NCBI GenBank assembly: GCA_946406115.1
Contig: OX291557.1
Coordinates: 962,501-1,026,500 of the forward strand
Direction: 5' to 3'
Length of the DNA: 64,000 nt
Source of the DNA: Apoda limacodes
Taxonomy: Eukaryota; Arthropoda; Insecta; Lepidoptera; Limacodidae
Each line of letters starts with the position of its first letter. Position 1 is the first letter of the stretch. The notes below the pieces were generated by a model. That model worked only from the letters and a program-made list of their open reading frames with translations. It was not told where the DNA came from and made no database searches. Positions 45,376 to 56,797 of the stretch are shown in pieces. Both the position numbers and the translations under genes were made by a program.

Positions 45376-46270
45376 TTTTTTTTTTTTTTTTTAAATACCA
45401 CTAAGGTGGCAAACAAGCACACGTCCGCCTGATGGTAAGCGGTCACCGTGGCCTATGGACGCTTGTAACACCAGGGGTATCACTCGCGCGTTGCCGACCC
45501 TTCAAAAATCCAATAACTTCTTTCTTGAAAAACCCCATACTGTAGTCCTTACAAAAAACCTTGGCAGGGAGCTCGTTCCACAACCCAAGCGTTCGCGGGA
45601 GGAGGTTTCTCTTAAACCGCACTGTACGCGACCATTTCAGTTCTAGAATGTGAGACTGAATTCCCTATCGATGGCGAGCGATGCGATGGTAGAAAGTAGC
45701 CGTAGACATCATTTCGTACAATTCCTCAGAACACATCCCATTGTAAAAGCGGTAGAACACACACAGGGAGGCAAAGTCTCTCCTCAGACTTAAGGGTTTA
45801 ATACAGCAAGTGAATTTGGGATCGTTGATAATTCTCACAGCCCGTCGTTAAACCGAGTCAAAAGGGCCAAGCTGGTATCTGGGTGCACCCGCCCAGAGAT
45901 GGCTGCAGTACTCCATATGGGGGTCGAACTTGCGTCTTGTAAAGCAGCAACCTCAGCCCCGACGTGAAGTACTGCCTTGCTATGTTGAGTACACCTAGTT
46001 TTTTGGACGCCAGCTTCACCTTCTCTTGCAAATGATCTCGGAACTGAACATCGCTTGAGATGTCAACGCCAAGGATCCCAATGCTCTTGGAGATGGAGAG
46101 TGGAGTGTTCTGGAATTGTGGGACTACAGTGAATGGGGTTTTCTTAGCGGTGTACGCGCAGACTTGTGTCTTTGTAGGTTTGAATCTGACCTAGTTTACC
46201 CGTCCCCAGTCAGAGACCTTGGACAGTGTGGTCACAATTTAAGACACAAGTTCTCCGCAGTCTTTTTCCA
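45376..46270 (-). mobile_element. LINE B3, 3' part, head-on to B2
   Basis: A poly(T) run at 45376-45391 marks the 3' end of a minus-strand copy. The tail, the C-terminal ORF2 region and the thumb follow, matching B1, to about 46270. ORF2 is full of stops. It is truncated at its 5' side within the RT. Confidence 0.85.
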
Positions 46271-46379
46271 CAATTATAATAATTTCTTAGTTGGTGTAGC
46301 ATTAGTGAGTGTACTTGACTATAATTTTGAAAATAATAACATCGGTAGCTTACGCAGATGACAGTTCACGTAGAAGCTT

Positions 46380-46640
46380 GTGCTAAATTTTTGGCGAAAA
46401 TGGTCGCAAGAATATCTGACCACGTCGAGTCAAAGATATAAGTGGAACAAAGCAACACAAGAACCAAAATGTGAAGATCTCGTTTTAATAAAAGATAATT
46501 ATCTTCCTCCTTTCAAGTGGTTACTAGGTATAATTGAAGAGAAGTACCCTGGTCCAGATCTAGTAACGAGAGTTGTTAGTATTAGATGTAAGAATTCGAG
46601 TATTAAAAGACCAGTTTCAAAATTATGTATTTGTAAATAA
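46380..46640 (+). pseudogene. BEL/Pao retrotransposon pol, C-terminal end
   Basis: 86 codons reading FWRKWSQEYLTTSSQRYKWN, then CEDLVLIKDNYLPPFKW, GIIEEKYPGPDLVTRVV and SIKRPVSKLCI. This is the DUF5641-type domain after the integrase of BEL/Pao elements (FWxRWxxEYL, GDLVLIKDxNxPPxxW, KRPxxKLC). The domain is open to its natural stop, but everything upstream is absent. Confidence 0.9.
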
Positions 46641-46975
46641 GTTTATAATTATTTGCCATTGTTTTTATTAGTTTTATATGTTATTTTTTTGGTTTTATTT
46701 GTAGTAGACTATTATTTTTCTTTCTTAGAGTTTGTATATTCATAGGATAATTCAATGCTTTTCTGTAGTTAAGGACGCAGTTAGGCTATGGTGAGCGGCA
46801 TGTTCGTATGAAGTTATAAAATATGTATTTGCAAAGTTGTCACTAGATGTCGCTGTAAAAAACTACATCGCGAGATGGCTTCTTTCTAACAGATGCATAG
46901 TCAAACTCGCATTACATTAAATGGTTGAGTTTTGAGAAATAAACAGTGTTTTATATATCTCTCTATACCATAGCT
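46641..46975 (+). mobile_element. Probable 3' LTR region of the BEL/Pao element
   Basis: After the pol stop comes about 150 bp of untranslated sequence. 'gtgagcggca' is then followed by a likely LTR start TGTTCGTATG at 46800, with an AATAAA at about 46938. The LTR end is near 46970, where LINE A3 begins soon after. No second LTR was found for comparison, so the boundary is inferred. Confidence 0.55.
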
Positions 46976-46981
46976 CTCCTT

Positions 46982-48035
46982 GGACCAGAGTACAACGGTT
47001 TAATTTATAAATTGTACGACTATCAGTTGCCAGTCCGCCACGGACGCATCATACGAGACTATTTGTCTCATACTAGCAGGAGTCCCTCAAGGGTCCATGC
47101 TCGCCCTTATCTTGTACCTTCTGTACACAAACGACATCCCTAAAACGATAGGTACCCAATTAGCCCTTTTCGCGGACGATACCGCTATTTACACCACCGA
47201 TAGGGAAGTGAGTCGAATCACTAAGAGACTCCAATCCGCAATCACCGCCCTAGGCGAATGGTTTCGGAAATGGAGAATCGAAGTGAATCCCGACAAAAGC
47301 TCTACCGTTCTCTTTACCACTGACCATCTTCCCACTCACTCTTTGGCCGTGCAATTCCTTGGGAAAACAAGGCCAAATATCTAGGTGTGACCCTGGATAG
47401 GCGTTTGAACTTCCGCGATCACACCAAAATAGGTAGAGACCGAGCTGCTTTTGTCCTCGGTCGTCTATATCCCATGATAGGCAAGTACAGTAAGATATCG
47501 CTTAAAAACGTCAACTGCATCCGCCCCATACTAGCTTATGCTAGCGTTGTCTAAACGCAATCTCCATAAACTCCAGAACCTCCAGAACCGCTTGCACAGA
47601 GCGGCCTCCGGAGCCTCCTGGTACGTCCGGAATGCGGATCTACACAGGGACTTTGAGCTAACCACGATTCCCCAATATCTTAAAGACCTGGCAGTCCGCT
47701 TTTACGAGCGTACACAAAATCACCCGAACCAAACGTCTTAACGACCTCCCCTAATAGGCCGAGGTCCCCGGCTTCGTCAGCGACCGCACGGACCTACCTC
47801 ATATACGAGGTACCCCTCAATCGCAACCGCGTAACGGGGAACTCCCTTCCTGGCGCTGACTCAGCTTCGGGTTCGAGGCTCAAGCTGGTCGAAGGGACGA
47901 CCTCAAGAGCGACAACCCAAGCCCTGTAAGGAGCCCTTGAGCGTTGGGCGCTATGTGGGCTTTCAGAGTCTCGCTCCAAAAGTCCGGTGAAGCAGTAATG
48001 GCTGCATCAGCCAACTGCATAGTCAGATCAGAAAA
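46982..48035 (+). pseudogene. Jockey-type LINE copy A3, RT C-terminal part and 3' end
   Basis: Starts YNGLIYKLYDYQLP and then contains TIGTQLALFADDTAIYTTDR (motif C, FADD), ITKRLQSAITALGEWFRKWR and IEVNPDKSSTVLF. It runs through the thumb and tail to 'tgcatagtcagatcag' and poly(A) at about 48027-48036. It is better preserved than A1. It lacks the insertion seen there and so shows the empty site. Frame breaks at about 47090 and 47380. Confidence 0.88.
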
Positions 48036-48284
48036 AAAAACGGGTTGCACTGCAACATTACATACATTGTCAATCTGTCATAGAATTAAAATCCCATATC
48101 CAACCTCCCTGTACTACTCATAATCGCCGTATATTTAAAATAAAAACTAACCTAATGTAAATAAAGGTCACGTAACCTGACGGAAGTTTAACATTTTTTA
48201 CCCATCTCAAAAAAATTTTTGTGTGCACAAAGCCGCTAGAGAAGTCTTCACTTAAAAAAAAATGTTCATCTTAAGGGATATAAT

Positions 48285-48911
48285 TTTTCATCGTTCGTAG
48301 ATCGTTCTGTGCTCAATATGGAAACGTAAAATATCGCATTATTTTCGAATATGAATTCCATCGTGGCACTAGCGCTGCAGAAACAACTTGAAGGATTAAT
48401 GATGTGTACAGAGAAACCACTGTAAAAGAAAGTACATTACGTTTTTGGTTCCAACGCTTTCGTTCTAGAAATGTTGACCTCAAGAACAAACCTAGTGGAC
48501 GGCCGGAGACCCTAGTTGTCAATGAGAAATTGAAAGTGATCGTGGAATCGGATCCATCTTAAACCACGTCAGAGTTAGCTGCAGGCTTCGGTGTGAGTGA
48601 AAATACCATTTTGAATTATCTGAAATAAATTGTAAAAGTGAAAAAGCTTGAAAAATGGGTACCGCATGAAGTAAGTGAAGCAAACCAACAAACACGCGTC
48701 GACTGCTGCGTCACTTTACTCAACCGTCACAATAACGAGGGGATTTTGAATTCATTATTTGTGATGAAAGATGGATCCTATATGATAATCGGAAACGCTC
48801 ATCACAGTGGTTAAATCCAGGAGAACCGGTTAAATCCTGCCCCATGCAAAACTTAACGCAAAAACCAGCGTTGGTGTCATCCACTACAACTTCCTAAGAT
48901 CTGGTCAGAAG
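48285..48911 (+). pseudogene. mariner transposase, N-terminal half
   Basis: Reads KYRIIFEYEFHRGTSAAETT, then STLRFWFQRFRSRNVDLKNK, SGRPETLVVNEKL, ELAAGFGVSENTILNYL and FIICDERWILYDNRKRSSQW. These are the two helix-turn-helix motifs and the first catalytic Asp block (CDE(K/R)WILYDN) of a mariner, close in style to the mori/cecropia group. It ends LRSGQK at 48911. Stops at several codons and a frameshift near 48745 show decay. The C-terminal half is found 11.5 kb away at 60394, starting with the very next residues. Confidence 0.9.
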
Positions 48912-49129
48912 TTTTTTTTTTTTCTTAGGGTAGGCATACTAACCAGACGTTATTTTTATGCTCTTAAAGTTTTATTCAGTATGAATTCAGGTTATTGGTA
49001 ATAAATGCTTTAATCTAAATTAAAGTACCTGCCATACCTCTCTGCATCTATCATCATCAATTCATCTGATTCTTTTAATTCTCATACAATGGATGGATCC
49101 ATGGATTTATACACAAAACTTTAAAAAAG

Positions 49130-49758
49130 AATATAGATGACATAGTCAACATGTTTCAATCCAGGATGGGCACATACGATCACAAGTTGCAACAAGCATA
49201 ATCAACAGCTCCACTATCTTAGGACTTGGCTTCCCTTGTTAGTGAATTCAAGGATATCACAAATTTCACCTGGAAGACTTTTTCAATGTTAAAGGATCAG
49301 ATAGAATTGAAATTGAATTACTTGATCGTAATGAAACTCTATCACGTAGAAAGGTGCATGGCATCCCTGAAACACCAGAAGAGAATATTGTAACAAAAGT
49401 GACAAAATTATTAACCGAACAATTTCAGATGTCATCAATAACTAAAGATGATTTTAATGCTGTACATCGTTTGGGACCAAAGAAAGAGAAAACCAGGCCC
49501 ATTCTTTTGCGATTGAGCAGCTTAAATACTAGAAATGATATGTGGAACCGTAAAAAACTTTTAAAAGGAACAGAAATAACCATGACAGAGTTCCTAACCA
49601 AAGTCAGACAAAATGTGTTTACTGTCGCACGCAAACATTTCGGCATTAGCAAATCCTGGACCAGTGAAGGTAAAATAGTCGTGTTGCTGCCAAGTAATTC
49701 ACGTCGAAAGATAGAACTAGTCCGATTTCGAAAAACTGGCAGAGTTATACCCTTCTAA
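49130..49758 (+). pseudogene. LINE ORF1 with coiled coil and RRM-like domain
   Basis: An N-terminal heptad region (..FKDITNFTWKTFSMLKDQIE..) is broken by stops. The open part from 49354 has an RRM-like core (RKVHGIPETPEENIVTKV, VHRLGPKKEKTRPILLRL) and a C-terminal domain (MTEFLTKVRQNVFTVARKHF). It is an RNA-binding chaperone of L1/CR1-like LINEs. It probably belongs to the same element as the ORF2 at 57717. Confidence 0.8.
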
Positions 49759-50789
49759 AGAGGCTGTAAATCCTGTGAAGAAGCTACCCAGCCAGTCGGC
49801 TACAGCGAATCAGCACAAATTAACCATACAGACAAGAAAAGCCCAGACTCAGCAGAATTCAAAGTGAATACTTTGAGGATTCTAGTCTTGGTACTTACCT
49901 GTTTTATTTTTATTTCATTTGTCCTATCTTACCTATTTAAATCTATCGGTTTATATTGTGTTTGAGTGAATTTATTATCTCTATAAAAATAAGGTAGAAA
50001 AATATTTTCAATTTAGTCTATCATGCAAAATGTAAACAAACGCTACAGACTATCTAACCACGGACTTGTTTTTAAGTCACCATCATTGCACTGATTTCAC
50101 ATTAGTCGCATGCTGTTTTACAATTTAAAATAATTGACAAGGAGTGCCAACGTAAGTGCCTAGTAAAGAAACTGACCCATTTTTTGTTTTGCTTCACTTG
50201 TATCGCAAAGCGTAATAAAGAAGGTAGGATAGGTTAAAGTGGAAAATACTTTTGATATTGTAAAGCCCCTTGCACGTGTAGCAATTTAGACATAGACATT
50301 TATTTAATTTTACATTACACAACAAACATAAAAAAACATTTAGCACCACAATACAGAAACAGAAAAAGAACACAAACAGACAAAAATTTACATTTAACAC
50401 AGTAAATATAGTCTCTGCATCGTGGGGCCATAATGCAATGTGAAAAATGGACGCCGCTCAACATATGCTGCAACTAAAGATACAGCGCTGATTTTCAGCG
50501 GAGCCCAGTGACAGGCGAGGCTTGACTCGCGTCGCAGTCAAAGCAATTTTATTTTTATTTGCATTATATTTATATATGAAGTTTTTTTTTTATTTTTATT
50601 TGTACGATTCGCTGATTCAATAAAATTAATAATTGAACATATTTACTTATTTTAAAGATAATAATAATATCAAATAATATAAAATAATGGATAAAAATAC
50701 CGATTTTCAATGCATTTTGTAATATGCATATATGCATACAAAGCAACGGACCTACAGATATGTTGTAATGACTCTGCCGCCAGAAGGTA
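49759..50789. other. Inter-ORF and LINE tail sequence, no gene
   Basis: Contains a region near 50270-50400 whose minus strand reads 'aaataaatgtctatgtcta', as in LINE 3' tails. It may be the tail of the minus-strand LINE at 50790-52375. The rest is AT-rich, including a poly(T) run at about 50583. Confidence 0.4.
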
Positions 50790-52375
50790 GTTCCTTTTGG
50801 TAATTCAACAACATTTTTTGTATTTAAACCTAAAAGTGCTAATAGATGTAGAAATGTTCCTTAGTGGTGGTGGCAGGTTATTCCAACATTTTGTGGCGGC
50901 ATACCTTAGGCTACCACGAAAAGCGGATGTGCGATGGTGTGGCATGCTAAGGGGTGGTGTTATTGCTCGTACTGCCTTATGTTTATTTGTAACAGTTCGC
51001 CATTTTAGTTTTTCAAAGAGGTACTCTGGGTGACCTGAACGAATTACGCCAAATAACAATATGACCAGGTGGAGCTGTCTACGCAAGGTCATCTTAAGGG
51101 TGTTGGTGTTATTTAGATAAGGTGTAACATGAGTCCTTGGGAGAATTTTGAAATAGAGCCACAGGCATTTTGAACTCTTTGCACAATTCTCTCCGTCCGC
51201 GCTAGCAATCGAGGGCCATAAACCACATCTGCATATCCCAGTATCGAAAGTATCAAAGAGTCACAGAGCCGAACACGATGGTCTATGCTAAGGTAGTTGC
51301 GTATGCGATACAATATCTTAAGCCGATAGCAAGCCCTTTTACTCAGTTAGAGAATGTGACTTTCGAAGTTCAAATCTTCATCCATTAAGACCCCAAGATT
51401 ACGTGCTTTCGCCACGCGTTCCACTGGGCCCATAATGGAGACGTTGGGCGCTGAGGCGGCGATTCGTTCCTTTTGTGACTTTGATCCCAGGATCATGTAC
51501 TTAGTTTTAGTAGCATTTAGAAATAGGGTGTTCTCCTTCGACCAGACATTTATTTGTTGTAGATCACTATTTGATTTGTTGACAGCAGCAGTGGTATAAT
51601 TTGGGTGAAAAGATATGTGAAGCTGTATGTCATCCGCGTACATGTGATAGTGACATCAGCCGAGTGCAAAATAAACAGCATAGGTCCCAAAATAGATCCT
51701 TGTGGAATTCCTCTCCGTACGTTCGCAGGATTAGACACTAAAGGCGTGCCTTTACTGTCCGTAAGTTGTACAACCTGAGTACGATTATTAAGGTAACTGG
51801 CAAACTGTCCCAGATTTGAAACTCATTTTAGAAAGCAGTAAAGAAATGTTAATTGCATCGAATGCCCGTGAAAAATCTAAGAGTACCAATATGGATCCAT
51901 TACCCTGGTCGCGAGCAAACAAAATATTGTCAACTATATCGGCAAGAGCAGTGGACGTACTAAGACCTCTCCTAAACCCTGATTGTCTTACTGGAAGTAT
52001 ATTGTTACTTTCTAAATTTTCCGTCATTTGCATGCAAACGATACGTTCCAATATTTTCTATATGAACGTAAGGACATTGATAGGCCGCAAGTCTTTGAAC
52101 TCGGTGACATGTGCAGTCTTGGGCAGCGGTGTCACTATTGCAGTCTTCCAGGCGTCGGGAAAAATACCGGAGGAGATTGACGTATTAACAATGTTTGTGA
52201 TGATACCTAATGTTTGAGGAAGAGTTAGAAGCAGCATATCAAGTGATATTTCATCTGTGCTAGTAGAATTTGATTTTAATGACTGTTATAATGATTTTGG
52301 TGACATTTCTACTTCTTTATCTCCGGGGACATTTAGGAAATGCGTATTGAGCAGTTTAGGATGTCATAAGTGGTC
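50790..52375 (-). pseudogene. LINE reverse transcriptase, CR1/L2-like, minus strand
   Basis: Read from about 52375: ISSGIFPDAWKTAIVTPLPK, FKDLRPINVL, VRQSGFRRGLSTSTAL, VLLDFSRAFDAIN (motif A), RRGIPQGSILGPMLF (motif B) and MYADDIQLHISF (motif C). The thumb follows with FLNATKTKYMILG and RNLGVLMDEDLNFESHI. The C-terminal end is RTSAFRGSLRYAATKCWNNL and then RFKYKKC. All catalytic Asp residues are visible, but the frame is broken at about 52060, 51830, 51640, 51350 and 51110. The endonuclease is absent. Confidence 0.85.
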
Positions 52376-52401
52376 TGGAATCTCAGAGTTCCGACATTCT
52401 T

Positions 52402-53510
52402 TTTTTTGTGCAAATGGGTGGCTAGCTTTTTGTCCGGCAGACGCATACGAGCCGTAGTTGACGGTAGTTGCTCTGATAGCATGGACATTAATGCTGGTGT
52501 CCCGCAAGGCTCTGTGCTGTCTCCTACGCTGTTTCTACTGCATATCAATGACATGTTGGACATGAACAACATACATTGCTATGCAGATGACAGTACTGGA
52601 GACGCTTTTTACACGGGTCGTGCAAACATCCCTTGTTCCGTTGTGGAGGAAAACCGCGGAGAACTTGTGTCTCAAATCGAGACCACACTGTCCCAGGTCT
52701 CTGACTGGGGACGGGTAAACTTGGTCCGATTCAACCCTACAAAGACACAAGTGTGCGCGTTCACCGCTAAGAAAACTCCATTCACTGTAGTCCCACAATT
52801 CCAGAACACTCCCTTCTCCATCTCCAAGAGCATTGGGACTTGGTGTCGACATCTCCAGCGATGTTCAGTTCCGAGATCATTTATCAGATAAGGTGAAGCT
52901 GGCGTCCAAAAAACTTGGTGTACTCAACAGAGCGAAGCAGTGCTTCACGTCGGGGCAAAGGTTGTTACTTTACAAGTCGCAAGTTCGGCCCCGTATGGAG
53001 TACTGCTGCCATCTCTGGGCAGGTGCACCCGGATACCAGCTTGGCCCTTTTGACTCGGTTCAACGACGGGCTGTGAGAATTGTCGACGATTCCAAACTCA
53101 CTTGCGGTATCGAGCCCTTAAGTCTGAGGAGAGACTTTGTGTGTTCTACCGCTTGTACAATGGGTTGTGTTCTGAGGAATTGTTCGAAATGATGCCCACG
53201 GCTACTTTCTACCATCGCACCGCTCGCTATCGGCAGGGAATCCATTCTCACACTTTAGAACCTAAATAGTCGCGTACAGTGCGGTTTCAGAGAAACTTCC
53301 TCCCGCGAACGCTTAAGTTGTGGAATGAGCTCCCTGCCAAGGTATTCTGTATGGAGTTCTTCAAGGAAGAAGTTATTAGATTTCTGAAGGGTCGGCAACG
53401 CGCAAGTGATACCCCTGGTGTTGCAAGCGTCCATAGGCTACGGTGACCGCTTACCATCAGGCGGGCCGTAAGCTTGTTTGCTACCTTAGTGGTATAAAAA
53501 AAAAAAAAAA
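52402..53510 (+). pseudogene. LINE copy B4: RT and 3' end
   Basis: 5'-truncated at 'tttgtgcaaatgggtgg'. It reads KWVASFLSGRRIRAVVDGSC, AGVPQGSVLSPTLF (motif B intact), HCYADDSTGDAF (motif C intact) and then, after a shift near 52835, LGVDISSDVQFRDHL and QVRPRMEYCCHLW. It ends ELPAKVFCMEFFKEEV and the family tail, with poly(A) at about 53497-53512. It is about 95% like B1 by eye and less damaged, so it is a relatively young insertion. Confidence 0.92.
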
Positions 53511-53512
53511 AA

Positions 53513-54318
53513 ATTTTTTTTGTGATATTGATACATTTTTTCAGGTTTTTCCACAGAGTTTTAGAGCTGGTAGAGTATTTATTTATGTGCTGACTGAAAA
53601 ATGCTCGCTTTTCAAAAAATAAGGCAGAGTTTACAGAGCTTTTTAAGTCCTTATAATATTGTTTATGAGTCTGCAAACCTGTTTTGCGATATCTACAAAA
53701 TGCCTCGTCCCGTAGTTTAAACATTTCCCTTATCAAAGTCAAAGTCAAAGTGAAAATGGTTTTAAGGATTTTACAATCACTTTTGAATCGTCAAAGTTAT
53801 AAAATATTTTTTTTTTTTTTTTTTTTCGTATTTGTAATCCACGGATAGCTGTGCTCTTTAATTTGGACTCTATTTTAGGAGCTAAGATGTCAAACAACGA
53901 TAGTAAACAGCTATTGAAATTTTTAACTATTTTGTTTACGTTCTGGTCGATGCACAAGCCAGTCCAGTCAACAGAGTCAGTAAGAGTGCACAACATTTCA
54001 TAATCTATGTTTTTTAATTGGCGAATCGTTGACCAGTTTGGTGAAGGTTTTCTTTTTTTTATACAAAATTCACCGCAAATAAAAGCATGACTACTAAGTT
54101 TTGGAAAATAGTCTATTTTTAAATTTGTGACACCGGAGTTGCTACAGAACAGATCAATCAAAGTAGCGCCCGTCTTCCCCGTCGCGCAGCCAGGTCTCGT
54201 TAACAGCCAGCAAGTCGACGTCGTGGCCAAGCATTGCCGCCACGAAGTCATCGTGCTTTGTGCCTAAAGATCCTGCGTTTAAGAGTCCAATTTTGTTATT
54301 TGTTTTTCGGCTAGCCAT
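53513..54318 (-). pseudogene. LINE X ORF2 fragment: endonuclease start and linker, interrupted
   Basis: From ATG at 54318 it reads KIGLLNAGSLGTKHDDFVAA and LLAVNETWLRDG (catalytic Glu). A large internal deletion follows. Then GATLIDLFCSNSGVTNLKID and SPNWSTIRQLKNIDYEML to LQIR at about 53830. After about 85 bp of another LINE tail it resumes with IREMFKLRDEAFCRYRKTG, YYKDLKSSVNSALF and LWKNLKKCINITK, down to the poly(A) of B4. It belongs to the LINE type with tail 'gtcaaagtcaaagtc'. RT is not present. Confidence 0.78.
53742..53830 (-). mobile_element. 85-bp LINE tail inserted in LINE X ORF2
   Basis: On plus: 'gtcaaagtcaaagt', 'aaggattttacaatcac', 'ttttgaatcgtcaaagtta' and a T-run at 53805-53826. 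Nearly identical to the tail at 54597-54670, so it is an extremely 5'-truncated LINE copy. Confidence 0.8.
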
Positions 54319-54429
54319 TGCAATAAATTTTTAGGCACACTACGAAGCTATACGAAGTTCGCGGTGTTTTTGCGTTCATTTGTATAACGATAAGGCGATA
54401 GCAATAGAGTTTACATTTAATAAGCAGTG

Positions 54430-54585
54430 TAGAAGTTTTATTTTTACTGGTGACCTTATTTAGGTAGTAAAAAGCGAAAAGATTTATATACATTACATAC
54501 AAAGCACTACAGCACCCACGGAACAGAGTATATTTATCTAAACTAATACTAATGACCGGCAAATACAAAGTTGACTTTTAATAAG
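54430..54585 (-). repeat. Inter-ORF segment of LINE X, second copy
   Basis: Matches 55065-55200 at about 75-80% (ctactctgtt-like tact..gttccgtggg; cttttcgctttttac; ggtcaccagtaaaaataa). It lies just before the ORF2 start at 54318. The 55065 segment follows ORF1, so two LINE X copies lie in tandem here. Confidence 0.6.
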
Positions 54586-54589
54586 TAAG

Positions 54590-55115
54590 TCAAAGTCAAA
54601 GTCAAAATGGTTTATTCAAATAAGGATTTTACAATCACTTTTGAATCGTCAAAGTTATAAAATATTATTTTTTGAACCCTCCCACCTTCCCGCCGGTTCA
54701 CAATGTTGTTGATTTCTACCGAGAAGAATCCGGCAAGAAACTCGATAGTTACTCTTTTAAAAACACTATCACTAATACAAATAAACTAAAATACAATTAA
54801 TGTTTTAAATAAAAAAAATTTTTTAGTCGATCAATTTTATTTCATTTCCATATTAATTTGGTTTACCTATGCATCCTGTAAGCATCATCAGTCCCAAGGA
54901 TTTTTGTCATTTACATAGTCTGAAATATTGTAGTATGCCTTTTTACAAAGTACCTGCTTGATAAAAGATTTAAATTTACTTATTGATAGATTTTGAATTT
55001 TATTGGGAACTTTGTTGTAAAAGTGTATACATTGCCCCATAAAAGAGTTACTTATTTTGTGTAGACATATTATTTTTACTGGTGACCGTATTAAAGCTGT
55101 AAAAAGCAAAAAGTT
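54590..55115 (-). pseudogene. LINE X ORF2 C-terminus and 3' end
   Basis: Minus frame with SFMGQCIHFYNKVPNKIQNL, FKSFIKQVLCKKAYY and NISDYVNDKNPW, the usual ORF2 ending of this LINE group (SFK..VK..L..KAYY...). The 3' UTR follows and the tail with repeated 'gactttgactttgac' is at 54590-54615. RT has been deleted between ORF1 and this end. Confidence 0.8.
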
Positions 55116-55259
55116 TTATACACAATACGAACAAAACACTAAAACTACTACAAAGCCCACGAAACAGAGTATATACATCTAAACAGTTACTAACTAAATA
55201 CATAAAAACAAAATAGCTAACAACATAAGGAGCCAGTAATAATGATAGGATTTTTATTA

Positions 55260-56260
55260 TCAAATCGGAAACATACCAAAAATCTTTACTATATCAGCAT
55301 CGCACCTGATTTGGCAAGCTTCGCTATCTGGTTGTTTGCGTACATAAATTCGCCCATTCCGGGTCCACGTAAACTTCCATCCGCGTCTTGCACTTTCTTG
55401 GCGCGTCCTGTAGAAGAGTTGCCTGTTGTGGCGTGTCAGCCGTGCGTTGACGTAGAACCGGCGCGGTGGGTTCGGCAGCTCAAAGCCGGCAGTGTCAACT
55501 CCGCGGCGCACACGAGCGGCCCGCAGCAAGCTGTCCCGCACAGTGCGGCGCGTGAGCCGCACGGCTAGCGGCCGCGTACTCGCTGGTTCTGCACCCTCCG
55601 TCGGTCCACGTTGAGGACCCGCGCGTTCTGCAATCACTATGTCCTTCTCTTCAAATTCGACACCGAGTTTGTTCGCTACGAGACAAACCAAATGTAGCGG
55701 ATTTTCACTTTTCAACTCCCGGTAGTCCACTGATTTCCAGATCGGCTCGAAAAGCTCTTGATCGCGGACGTTCAGTTCGAGTTTAAGTTTTTCGACCGTT
55801 TCGACCAACTCTGTGATAATTGGTGCACTGTCTGATATCTTCTAATGTTGTGATACGGTTCTCGATGCTGTCCACACGGTTTGTTAGTCCCTGCATGGAA
55901 GATAAGAATTTTTCGAAATTAGCGCCAAAAAGTACGAACTGATTTCGCATGTCGGACAGTTCTGACCTGAATAGTCGCAGTTCACGCGCTATTTCATTTT
56001 CAGACTCAGCCATATTTATTTTTTCACCTCCGCTCTATTCCGCCTGTGTACAATCTAGCTGTTGTGCACCTCTGGTTGGTGAGTCAGTGCTATCACTGCG
56101 TGGCTTTTTTGGCGACACACATGGGGCACCGCCAGCTCGTGGGTATAACTGACGATTTTGGCAATTTTAGGCAGGGTTTATCATACAAGCTGTTGCACGC
56201 CGTACGTATGACCCGGTCGCCCGCAGCTACTAATCTTCCGCAAGCGTTGCACTTCGTCAT
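55260..56260 (-). pseudogene. LINE X ORF1: PHD-like finger, coiled coil, FP-C-like domain
   Basis: ATG at 56260 starts MTKCNACGRLVAAGDRV with Cys/His spacing of a PHD-like finger (..WRCPMC at the end), stopped at about 56093. A second part from 56013 (MAESENEIARELRLFRSELS) is a coiled coil. After a frameshift near 55800 comes a domain with RRFYVNARLTRHNRQLFYRT and RRGWKFTWTRNGRIYVRK. This resembles the C-terminal domain of baculovirus FP-type proteins, a known component of lepidopteran LINE ORF1 proteins. The role would be RNA binding and particle assembly. It is GC-rich relative to neighbours and broken by two frame changes. Confidence 0.82.
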
Positions 56261-56797
56261 TATGTTTGTAGTCTTACGTAGCTGGTTGCGTAGTCTTGTA
56301 GCAATCTTGTAGCGCTTCTATTAGAACAACACTATTTGTACTAGAAGCGTGGTTTCAAACCCACTACCACTCGTTGCGATAGCTCAATCAGCGAGCGCGT
56401 AGAAAACTATAGCTTTCTCTTTCTGCGACTGCCCACTGGGAGGAGCCACTTCATTTACCGTCACAATGCGAGACGAGGAACCGCGAATTCACTAATGAGC
56501 CAATCACAATTTTACAATTTAAGTTTTCGATACAAATTCTGACACACAGCTAAAAATACGTTCGTCCGCAGCGCGAGCCCAGCCTTCACTCATTCTTCTT
56601 GCTATTGGTTACTCAAATTTTCTTGTACTTAATTTTCTCAATTAATTATGTGTCTGTAGATGATTAGTTTTGTAACTCATTGATTTCTTTTCTGATAAAT
56701 GACAAAGAGGGATGGGCAATGATCTTGTTTCATTTTTATTGTATCAGTACTTTGTACTTACCTTATTTAGTATTAATTTACTATTTTAATATTTATA
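56261..56797. other. Upstream of LINE X ORF1, nothing recognised
   Basis: The first about 60 bp may be the LINE 5' UTR. The rest has no gene or known repeat. Confidence 0.4.

Noticed and set aside
55242..55568. 108-codon plus frame
   Set aside because: Antisense of the LINE X ORF1 FP-C-like domain.
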